This document shows, in pieces, positions 16,715-22,492 of a stretch of 41,820 nucleotides of DNA. Source of the DNA: Thermoplasmatota archaeon (GTDB taxonomy: Archaea; Thermoplasmatota; Penumbrarchaeia; JANQNL01); the NCBI GenBank assembly GCA_028279585.1, contig JANQNL010000205.1, forward strand, positions 1 through 41,820, written 5' to 3'. Both the position numbers and the translations under genes were made by a program. Below the pieces are notes generated by a model. It saw nothing but the letters and a program-made list of their open reading frames with translations. It did no database searches and was not told the origin of the DNA. Each line of letters begins with the position of its first letter. The first letter of the stretch is position 1.

Positions 16715-16787
16715 CGCCGACGACAGGATTTGAACCTGCGGCCTGATGATTAACAGTCACCCGCTCCACCAACTGAGCTACGTCGGC
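16715..16787 (-). tRNA. tRNA-Asn (GTT)
   Basis: The minus strand folds as acceptor GCCGACG/CGTCGGC, D-arm GCTC/GAGC, anticodon stem GGTGA/TCATC with loop CTGTTAA (anticodon GTT), and T-arm GCAGG-TTCAAAT-CCTGT with discriminator G. It is 73 bases with no encoded CCA and no intron. A TATA element lies about 35 bases upstream. It reads toward the CAT tRNA 167 bases away. Confidence 0.93.
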
Positions 16788-16817
16788 GCTGGGAATGTCG
16801 GGTTAAGGAACAACCCC

Positions 16818-16827
16818 TTTATATCAT
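16818..16827 (-). promoter_or_regulatory. TATA promoter of tRNA-Asn
   Basis: The minus strand reads GATATAAAGG about 30-40 bases before the first tRNA base, the usual archaeal tRNA promoter spacing. It may also serve the downstream CAT tRNA. Confidence 0.5.
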
Positions 16828-16919
16828 TTATCCACAAGCTGGATTTGACCATTGATAGAAAGAGACAGCATTGGATAGCAAACCAATTCCGTTTTTGGTC
16901 GAAACCTGATGTTTTGGGC

Positions 16920-17474
16920 CTATCTCTTCACAGCGCCCCAGAGAACTTCGAAGCTGTCTTCCAGATCTTGATCGCTAACGCTCTTTCGTTTTGAGAACTC
17001 TTTAATAAAAACCTGATGCAGAGTAAAAAGAATATTACCGAACAATTCATAAGAATAATCCTTCAGAGTACCATCTTTCATTTCCACTTCATATGCATCC
17101 TTATATCTCTTCAGCATAGCTGCAGTTGCCAATTGGCTCTCTTTTGATATGTATTTAGAGTTCAGAAAGATTGTAAAGAAGAGGTTGTAGTCCATATGCT
17201 TCAAGGACCACTTGGTATAGCCGATCCAGAATTTCTTCAGCTTGGTTTTGAAATCATCCTCTTCTTTGTAATAAGAGTTCATATCTTCTACCATATCATT
17301 TTTGATATGCATATAGGCCGCGTTCATAAGGGCTTCTTTTGTTTTGTAATGATAGAACAGTGTTCCCGAGGCTACACCTGATTCTTTGGTGATCTGAGCG
17401 GTAGGGGTGTTCTCAAATCCCTGCTTGACGAACAGCTTGATAGCGGTTTCCAGTATCTTTTCTTTGTTGTTCAT
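16920..17474 (-). CDS. TetR-family transcriptional regulator
   Basis: 184 residues. The N-terminal helix-turn-helix is characteristic (KEKILETAIKLFVKQGFENT, then TKESGVASGTLFYHYKTKEA). The C-terminal half is a helical ligand and dimer domain. It is the last gene of a minus-strand operon headed at 20595. A palindrome overlapping the operon promoter (20621-20634) is a likely operator, so it probably represses its own operon until a ligand, perhaps a substrate or a toxic compound, is bound. The gap to the flavoprotein gene is ten bases. A+T-rich composition, together with the scarcity of TetR proteins in archaea relative to bacteria, points to acquisition. Confidence 0.9.
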   Translation of the reverse strand: MNNKEKILETAIKLFVKQGFENTPTAQITKESGVASGTLFYHYKTKEALMNAAYMHIKNDMVEDMNSYYKEEDDFKTKLKKFWIGYTKWSLKHMDYNLFFTIFLNSKYISKESQLATAAMLKRYKDAYEVEMKDGTLKDYSYELFGNILFTLHQVFIKEFSKRKSVSDQDLEDSFEVLWGAVKR

Positions 17475-17484
17475 GGTCGCACTT

Positions 17485-18252
17485 CTATTGTTGTTCTTGT
17501 AGGATGATATCTTTTAGTTTTACATTCGGATGGTGGTATTGTTGTTCCCTTTTTACGTTCCTTCGTCCGAATCCGATGGCGGCCTTTGGGCACCAATGCA
17601 TACAGGCCAAGCAATCTGTACAGCTCTTTCCGATAAGGACTTTATCTTTTTTTATCTTGATATTTTTGAGAGAACATACTTTGACACATGTCCCGCATTG
17701 TATACACCTATCGGAATCGACCTTCTTCATCACTAACCTCTTTCCAAGGGAAGAATTTGATAGGTTTGACATAATGGCCGGGACCATCTTCTTCTTGAAC
17801 CCAGTTGAATTTTTCCTTCGAGAAGAAACATCTGAGGTGAACCTCTTAACGATCTTCTTCTGATTCTTGACCCTTATTTGGATATCCGTAGTAACCCTTC
17901 CGTACATTATCCTGCTGTTCACCGGCATTAGGATGTCGTTACCATATGAGAGGTCAAGTCCTTTTTCCGCCAGTAGAGCCTGGAATGTATGAATGGAATT
18001 GCCAGGATCGCCACCATGGGTAAGTATACCAAAAATGTAAGTGGTCTTGTTGAACTTGAATTTCTTCACAAAGTCCTTTACCGCATTTGGCATGTCATTG
18101 TAGTAGCAGGGATAGACTAGACCGATGATCTTCTCTTGACTTGGGTCCATATCGACCGCTTCGTTGATGTGAAAAGCTTCATCGTCTAGCGATCCTGCTA
18201 AGATCCTAGCGGTGGTCAGGGAGTTTCCGGTTCCTGTAAAATAGATGATCAT
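17485..18252 (-). CDS. EFR1-type flavodoxin-ferredoxin fusion
   Basis: 255 residues. The flavodoxin-like N-terminus has the FMN phosphate loop YFTGTGNSLTTARIL and the later ILTHGGDPGNS. The C-terminal part carries two 4Fe-4S motifs, CIQCGTCVKVC and CTDCLACMHWC, about 25 residues apart. This is the EFR1-family layout: a small flavin and iron-sulfur electron carrier typical of anaerobes. It overlaps the SRPBCC gene by four bases (ATGA), implying coupled translation. It could supply electrons to an unidentified reaction in this operon, although no oxidoreductase other than itself is encoded here. Confidence 0.88.
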   Translation of the reverse strand: MIIYFTGTGNSLTTARILAGSLDDEAFHINEAVDMDPSQEKIIGLVYPCYYNDMPNAVKDFVKKFKFNKTTYIFGILTHGGDPGNSIHTFQALLAEKGLDLSYGNDILMPVNSRIMYGRVTTDIQIRVKNQKKIVKRFTSDVSSRRKNSTGFKKKMVPAIMSNLSNSSLGKRLVMKKVDSDRCIQCGTCVKVCSLKNIKIKKDKVLIGKSCTDCLACMHWCPKAAIGFGRRNVKREQQYHHPNVKLKDIILQEQQ

Positions 18253-18749
18253 TGTACTTTTCCTTCTTCGACGATCTTCTTTAGATTTTCACTTGTTCTT
18301 CGATAAGCGGGTTCGATCCAACTTGAATCCCAAAAAAGCATTCCTATTCCCCTATCGACCTCATGTTGAATGAGCTTTGTACCATTCTTTTCGGGCCTTA
18401 ATATGTACTTGTGATCGAAGGTGAGAATACTTGGCATACCTCCAACTTGGTTCAATTCTTTATTCTCTATTGCTTTTTTAACCTTTATTGAAATGATACT
18501 CTTGTTGTTGTTCTGGTCCGTCATTTCGTATTTCAGTTTATTTCCTTGCTCTATCTTTCCTTCTATCGGAACAAGTACCGTATTCCATTCCTGAAATCTA
18601 GATCCATCCAGTAAGACTCTCCATACTTGTTCCGGTTTTGCGGCTATGAAGATCTCTGTATGAAAGGTCTTCTTGATGAATAGATGGAAGCATAAGAAGA
18701 GTATGATCATAACAAGGGGGATCAGTAACAGTAGGACCAATACTTCCAA
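18249..18749 (-). CDS. Membrane-anchored SRPBCC (START-like) protein
   Basis: 166 residues. An N-terminal helix (about 3-22) is followed by a START/SRPBCC-like domain (EIFIAAKPEQVWRVLLDGSR, FQEWNTVLVPIEG, then the ILRPEKNGTKLIQHEV strand region). Such domains enclose hydrophobic ligands in a cavity. It begins four bases after the preceding hydrolase-like gene and overlaps the flavoprotein gene, so it is translated as one unit with them. Ligand unknown; lipid or hydrophobic small-molecule binding is a reasonable guess. Confidence 0.78.
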   Translation of the reverse strand: MEVLVLLLLIPLVMIILFLCFHLFIKKTFHTEIFIAAKPEQVWRVLLDGSRFQEWNTVLVPIEGKIEQGNKLKYEMTDQNNNKSIISIKVKKAIENKELNQVGGMPSILTFDHKYILRPEKNGTKLIQHEVDRGIGMLFWDSSWIEPAYRRTSENLKKIVEEGKVQ

Positions 18750-18753
18750 TCTA

Positions 18754-19653
18754 TCAACTCATATATTTATCGAACCAACCAAGAATGGGTTTTGGATTGG
18801 TTCCGATCCAGTCGTAAGCAGCCATACGATTGAACGACTGGTTCTTCAAGACCGGTAGTTCGATCCACATCATCTTCTTCTCTACTCGTAGGTCCTTGTA
18901 AACATCTTTCACAAATCCTTTATCCAAAAATCCATCGTTCTTGTTCTGTATGACCAATGTTGGTACGGTCACATCCTTCACAAAGGGACGCCAGGAATTC
19001 GTCCTGTAATCAAAATCCACATGTTTCTCTATGTATCGCTCTGCACTATTCTTCACAAAACCTGGTAGTTTCAATTTATTCATGAAAGTAGGAAAATCCA
19101 TCGGTTGGATCGAGATCATACAAGTGATATTGCTGTAGTTCTTTAGCCCATCTTCCCTACCATATGCTGCAACAGAGGCTCCTTGTCCCATACAAATACT
19201 GAACAATCCGATCCTTGCATCTTTATATTTAGGATGGCTATGGATATAGTCCACAGCAGCAATGATATCCTTGGCTTCTTCTGGCCCCCAGGATACATAT
19301 CCATCCATTGCCCGACCACTTTTTCCATGATTACGAAAATCATACATGAGCACTGTGTAGCCTGCATCGTTCATATATTTGGCTTGACGAAGAAATTTCA
19401 CATCTCCATTATAGCCTTCTACCATTCTTTTGACATCATTCGAATAACCTGCTCTACTGCAAAAGAGTCCAAAATGAGATTGGATGATTACTTTGTCCTC
19501 ATCACCTTTTATGAGCCAACCCTTTAGCTTGATACCATCACTTGTTTTGAAAGATACATCCTCATATTGCAGATCGTAATTTGATGGGTCATCAAATAAA
19601 GGAGCACCTTCACCGGCCATAACTAGATTCTTACTTAGCATTTTTCCAAACAT
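18754..19653 (-). CDS. Alpha/beta-hydrolase-like protein with SxCxG elbow, paralog 1
   Basis: 299 residues with an alpha/beta-hydrolase fold: LKGWLIKG, VLMYDFRNHGKSG, then the nucleophile elbow FSICMGQG, then VPTLVIQNKND. The elbow has Cys154 where most members have Ser, as in dienelactone hydrolases. Asp240 could be the acid residue. I find no histidine in the C-terminal part where the catalytic His normally lies, so activity is doubtful or atypical. It shares clear end-to-end similarity with the upstream neighbour (19702-20595), indicating tandem duplication. The order in the operon is paralog 2, paralog 1, SRPBCC, flavoprotein, TetR. Confidence 0.83.
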   Translation of the reverse strand: MFGKMLSKNLVMAGEGAPLFDDPSNYDLQYEDVSFKTSDGIKLKGWLIKGDEDKVIIQSHFGLFCSRAGYSNDVKRMVEGYNGDVKFLRQAKYMNDAGYTVLMYDFRNHGKSGRAMDGYVSWGPEEAKDIIAAVDYIHSHPKYKDARIGLFSICMGQGASVAAYGREDGLKNYSNITCMISIQPMDFPTFMNKLKLPGFVKNSAERYIEKHVDFDYRTNSWRPFVKDVTVPTLVIQNKNDGFLDKGFVKDVYKDLRVEKKMMWIELPVLKNQSFNRMAAYDWIGTNPKPILGWFDKYMS

Positions 19654-19701
19654 AACTTACACATCCTTACAAGCAACCACGAATTGAACTAACCATTCCA
19701 T

Positions 19702-20595
19702 TCACGTCATATATCCATCGAACCAGCCTACGATCTTTTTTGGATTCTTCCCGATCCAATCATAAGCAGCTCCTCTTTTCTTCTCCAGGTCCAACCACAT
19801 CATCTCTTTCTCGACTGTCAGGTCTTTGTAGTATTGTTTCACCATTTTCATATTGGTCATTGGATCGTTCGTGTTCTGAATAATTAGGGTTGGAACTGAG
19901 ATGTCCTTCACATATGTCAAGAACGAATCGCCTGTCAGGTCAACGTTCCGCTTTTCCTTGTTATACCTATTTCCAGCGTTGATCACAAAGCCGGGCAGGC
20001 CCATGGCCTCAACAAAATAATCATAGGTCAATGGTTGCACTGAGATCATCGCTTTGATCTTCTCATTTTTCTGAAGATCGTCATCCATCCCATAGGCGAA
20101 TGTTGTTGCTGATTGACCCATACAAATACTTAGGTGACCTATCTCTGCTTCTTTGTATCTCTTGTGGCTTGATATGAAATCTACTGCCGCTAGAATATCC
20201 TTGCGCTCTTCGACACCCCATGTTACCCAAGGGGTGGTTCCAGTACCACTGATCCCGTGGTTCCTTAGATCGAACATCAGAACAGAATACCCAGCATCAA
20301 CGAGATATCTTGCTTGTTCCAAGAAATGAATATCGCTTGTCCATAATGCGTTCTTCATCATTCCTTTTCCTTCTTGGGTATATCCACATCTGGAACATTG
20401 AACACCAAAGTGAGATTGGATGATCACTTTGTCTGTCCCCCCTTTGATCAACCATCCAGAAAGTTTGACACCGTCCTTAGCTTTAAAGGTCACATCTTCA
20501 TATTCAAGTTCATACTTCTTTGGATCATCGAACACAGGTGATTTTCCTGGTTTGATCATCAGATCTGAAACGAATTTTCCGATCAACTTTAACAC
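19702..20595 (-). CDS. Alpha/beta-hydrolase-like protein with SxCxG elbow, paralog 2
   Basis: 297 residues, similar throughout to the next gene. Shared landmarks are VFDDPKKYELEYEDV, LSGWLIKGG, VIIQSHFGVQCSRCGY, VLMFDLRNHG, the elbow LSICMGQS (Cys158) and LIIQNTND. No C-terminal histidine is visible in the expected position, as in its paralog. This is the first gene of the TetR operon. The start is a GTG; no good ribosome site precedes it, and an internal Met at residue 13 is an alternative. A TATA box and a palindrome lie 25-50 bases upstream. Confidence 0.83.
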   Translation of the reverse strand: MLKLIGKFVSDLMIKPGKSPVFDDPKKYELEYEDVTFKAKDGVKLSGWLIKGGTDKVIIQSHFGVQCSRCGYTQEGKGMMKNALWTSDIHFLEQARYLVDAGYSVLMFDLRNHGISGTGTTPWVTWGVEERKDILAAVDFISSHKRYKEAEIGHLSICMGQSATTFAYGMDDDLQKNEKIKAMISVQPLTYDYFVEAMGLPGFVINAGNRYNKEKRNVDLTGDSFLTYVKDISVPTLIIQNTNDPMTNMKMVKQYYKDLTVEKEMMWLDLEKKRGAAYDWIGKNPKKIVGWFDGYMT

Positions 20596-20620
20596 GTCCT
20601 TGGTTCATTAATTGCAGTTA

Positions 20621-20634
20621 ACTGAGTGCTCAGT
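20621..20634. promoter_or_regulatory. Palindromic operator of the TetR operon
   Basis: ACTGAG-TG-CTCAGT is a perfect 6-bp inverted repeat, extended on one side by CAG. It lies directly downstream of the TATA box (minus strand CATATAAATA, 20638-20647) and about 25 bases before the first start codon. A protein bound here would block transcription initiation. The last gene of the operon is a TetR regulator, the obvious candidate binder. Confidence 0.6.
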
Positions 20635-20637
20635 CAG

Positions 20638-20647
20638 TATTTATATG
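20638..20647 (-). promoter_or_regulatory. TATA promoter of the TetR operon
   Basis: The minus strand reads CATATAAATA. Transcription would begin near 20615, within or just past the palindromic operator and about 20 bases before the GTG start at 20595. Confidence 0.55.
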
Positions 20648-20711
20648 TTGTGACAAATTCCTGCAATTCATTGGTGAAGAACACCTTTTTTGATGTTGGA
20701 AATGAATGGTC

Positions 20712-20970
20712 AGGATTCAATACCCTGGACCCCACTCGATTCTCAACAATTGCTAGCAGAGAGCGGGGCTGGGCGGATTCGTCTACCGAACCACCAAGGT
20801 AGCAATACCAAAGGTTTGGTCGGGCCTTGGATGTTTAGGTCGGTGTATGAGCCAACCTATCATCCAAGTCTGTCGAGAACCACTCGTGGTTTGCGACTGG
20901 ACCAGTACTTTCCGAGTCAATTGTTAGTGATGTTGAGAAAAGTGACTGGCGAAGTCCGGCCATCCCCACT
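20712..20970 (-). repeat. Structured repeat element, copy 3 (inverted)
   Basis: The reverse complement aligns with copy 2 (15260-15495) over most of its length, including TGGTCCAGTCGCAAACCAC, the AACCAC/GTGGTT hairpin and the CTTGGATGTTTAGGT/ACCTATCATCCAAG stem (20826-20868). It is flanked by tRNA-3'-like arms GCGGGGCTGGGCGGATTC (20763-20780) and AAGTCCGGCCATCCCCACT (20952-20970), which are nearly complementary and could close the element. Confidence 0.65.
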
Positions 20971-21021
20971 TTTTTCGATTATTGTTGATCCTAAAGCGAA
21001 AGTGTTATTTACGCTAACTTA

Positions 21022-21579
21022 ATGCTAATGATCATGGAAAATCATTTTACATCTTTTAATTCCAAATATGGAAATATTGTGATACTATGGAATCAATCTA
21101 ACGGATCGCCAAAAATAACTCGACTATATCTCAAGTATGAAGAAGATATCTCATTCAAAAACCTTAAAGGTCGATATTCAGAAATGAGCTGTAATATCGT
21201 TGATGAAACCATTTACAAGATCCAATCATATTTTTCTGGCGACCTTGTTGATTTCGATTTGAATACCATTGATCTCGATATCTGTTCAGGCTTTCAAAAA
21301 ATAGTTCTTCTAGCAGAATTCAATATACCAAGAGGGTATGTCAGCACCTATAACCGGATTGCGGACCATATTAAGAAACCAGGTAGCGCGCGTGCGGTAG
21401 GGAATGCCTTGGCGAGAAATCCTTTCCCTATAATCATTCCCTGTCATCGAGCTATTAGATCAGATGGTTCCCTAGGGGGTTATCAAGGTGGCATAAGGAT
21501 GAAATACGAATTGCTAAGAATGGAAGGAATCGTTTTTAATAAGAATAAAAAAGTTTTATTCGAACAAGTTTTTTATTGA
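21022..21579 (+). CDS. Methylated-DNA--protein-cysteine methyltransferase (MGMT/Ogt type)
   Basis: 185 residues. The C-terminal domain is diagnostic: IPRGYVSTYNRIADHI, then ARAVGNALARNPFPIIIPCHR with the acceptor Cys141 in the PCHR motif, then GSLGGYQGG. It would remove alkyl groups from O6-alkylguanine by suicide transfer to that cysteine. The N-terminal ~75 residues are weakly conserved, as is normal. Three in-frame ATGs (21022, 21028 and 21034) make the exact start uncertain. It is a single A+T-rich gene between two repeat copies, plausibly acquired with the accessory region. Confidence 0.92.
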   Translation: MLMIMENHFTSFNSKYGNIVILWNQSNGSPKITRLYLKYEEDISFKNLKGRYSEMSCNIVDETIYKIQSYFSGDLVDFDLNTIDLDICSGFQKIVLLAEFNIPRGYVSTYNRIADHIKKPGSARAVGNALARNPFPIIIPCHRAIRSDGSLGGYQGGIRMKYELLRMEGIVFNKNKKVLFEQVFY

Positions 21580-21603
21580 TTAAATTGGATACCGATTAAT
21601 ATC

Positions 21604-21670
21604 GAATCCGGCCAGCCCCACACGACTTTAAACAGTTGTTAGCAAAGAACGGTGATGGCCGGACTTGAAC
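21604..21670 (-). repeat. tRNA-like hairpin repeat, copy 4
   Basis: Plus strand GAATCCGGCCAGCCCCAC (21604-21621) is a perfect reverse complement of the 18-base repeat. It is followed about 30 bases later by GGTGATGGCCGGACTTGAAC (21651-21670), which resembles the T-arm and acceptor end of a tRNA. The segment between aligns with the corresponding part of copy 2 (the TTGCTAACAACTG region). The two arms can pair through TCCGGCCA/TGGCCGGA. It marks the right-hand edge of the A+T-rich region. Confidence 0.6.
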
Positions 21671-21696
21671 AACTGCGTGTCGGCATGTTCTGTCAA

Positions 21697-21709
21697 AGTT
21701 AATATACGA
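21697..21709 (+). promoter_or_regulatory. TATA promoter of the ABC transporter operon
   Basis: GTTAATATACGAC is centred about 27 bases before the ATG at 21730, so the transcript should start at or within a few bases of the start codon (leaderless). No ribosome site precedes that ATG, in agreement. Confidence 0.5.
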
Positions 21710-21729
21710 CCCAACCAGTTGTCTCAAAC

Positions 21730-22491
21730 ATGTCCTCCCCGTTCAAAGACCTCGTACTTCCGACAATGCAAAAGAAGTCCAAGGAGTCCAAAAAGAAGGA
21801 AAGGCCAGGACCGGACGACATCATCTGGGCCCGAGAGCTCATCAAGGTGTACTCCACTGGCTCCCTCGAGGTAACCGCCCTTCGCGGTGTGGACGTGACC
21901 ATCAAGAAAGGGGAGATCGTCGCCATCGTCGGACCCTCAGGTTGTGGAAAGACCACCCTTCTCAATATATTCGGCGCATTGGACCGACCGACCGCTGGCA
22001 GGGTCTATGTCGATGGAAAAGACATCAGGAACCTGACGGACAAAGAACTGTCAGAGTTCAGACGCAAAAAGATCGGATTCATCTTTCAGAACTTCAATCT
22101 GATAAACACTCTGACGGCTAGAGAGAACATCGAGCTTCCCATGAGCATCAATGGTCTCAAAAGCTCTATCATCAAGGAAAGGACAGATGATCTTCTCAAG
22201 GCCATTGGGCTCCAAGACAGGCAGGACCACAGGCCTGACCAGCTATCGGGTGGTGAGCAGCAGCGGGTCGCTTTCGCCGTGGCCTTGGGAAACGACCCAG
22301 AGATCATATTGGCTGATGAGCCAACCGGTGAGCTCGACTCTGACACCGGCAAGGACATCATGAACATCTTTCGAGAACTTTCTAAGCAAATGGGAAAGAC
22401 CGAGGTGATCGTCACACACGATGCCCGGGTGGCAGACATGGCTGACCGGTCCCTCAAAATATTGGACGGCAACATCGTCTCGGAGGATTGA
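21730..22491 (+). CDS. ABC transporter ATP-binding protein (MacB/LolD-like)
   Basis: 253 residues. All nucleotide-binding motifs are intact: Walker A GPSGCGKTT (68-76), Q-loop FIFQNFNL (117-124), signature LSGGEQQR (172-179), Walker B IILADEPTGE (192-201) and the switch histidine in VTHDA. It has a Lys-rich N-terminal extension of ~30 residues. The LolD/MacB family powers type VII-fold (MacB-like) transporters, which act mechanically on lipoproteins, peptides or the envelope rather than by classic channel transport. Its partner permease starts two bases after this stop codon, and GGAGG at the end of this gene serves as that gene's ribosome site. Confidence 0.94.
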   Translation: MSSPFKDLVLPTMQKKSKESKKKERPGPDDIIWARELIKVYSTGSLEVTALRGVDVTIKKGEIVAIVGPSGCGKTTLLNIFGALDRPTAGRVYVDGKDIRNLTDKELSEFRRKKIGFIFQNFNLINTLTARENIELPMSINGLKSSIIKERTDDLLKAIGLQDRQDHRPDQLSGGEQQRVAFAVALGNDPEIILADEPTGELDSDTGKDIMNIFRELSKQMGKTEVIVTHDARVADMADRSLKILDGNIVSED

Positions 22492-22492
22492 G

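Larger units (their letters stand above)
16181..16919. other. tRNA-bearing interval without protein genes
   Basis: This interval contains a tRNA-3'-like repeat (16323-16340), an intron-bearing CAT tRNA, a hairpin-rich spacer and tRNA-Asn, all described separately. Nothing else coding is apparent. Confidence 0.7.
20596..21021. other. Interval with the TetR operon promoter and structured repeat copy 3
   Basis: The first ~50 bases hold the TATA box and operator. The remainder is mostly the inverted copy of the 235-bp repeat element. No credible gene is present; an open frame reading through the repeat lacks recognisable protein features. Confidence 0.55.

Noticed and set aside
16715..16787. Selenocysteine tRNA suggested by a nine-base match at the acceptor end
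   Set aside because: The extra two pairs lie beyond the mature ends; a normal 7-bp acceptor and GTT anticodon identify tRNA-Asn.
20690..21022. Open frame of 110 codons on the plus strand
   Set aside because: It coincides with repeat copy 3; its peptide resembles the reading of copy 2 only because of the shared DNA repeat.
14150..21690. CRISPR array formed by the repeated 18-mers
   Set aside because: Copies are irregularly spaced, occur in both orientations and lack uniform spacers; no cas gene is present.
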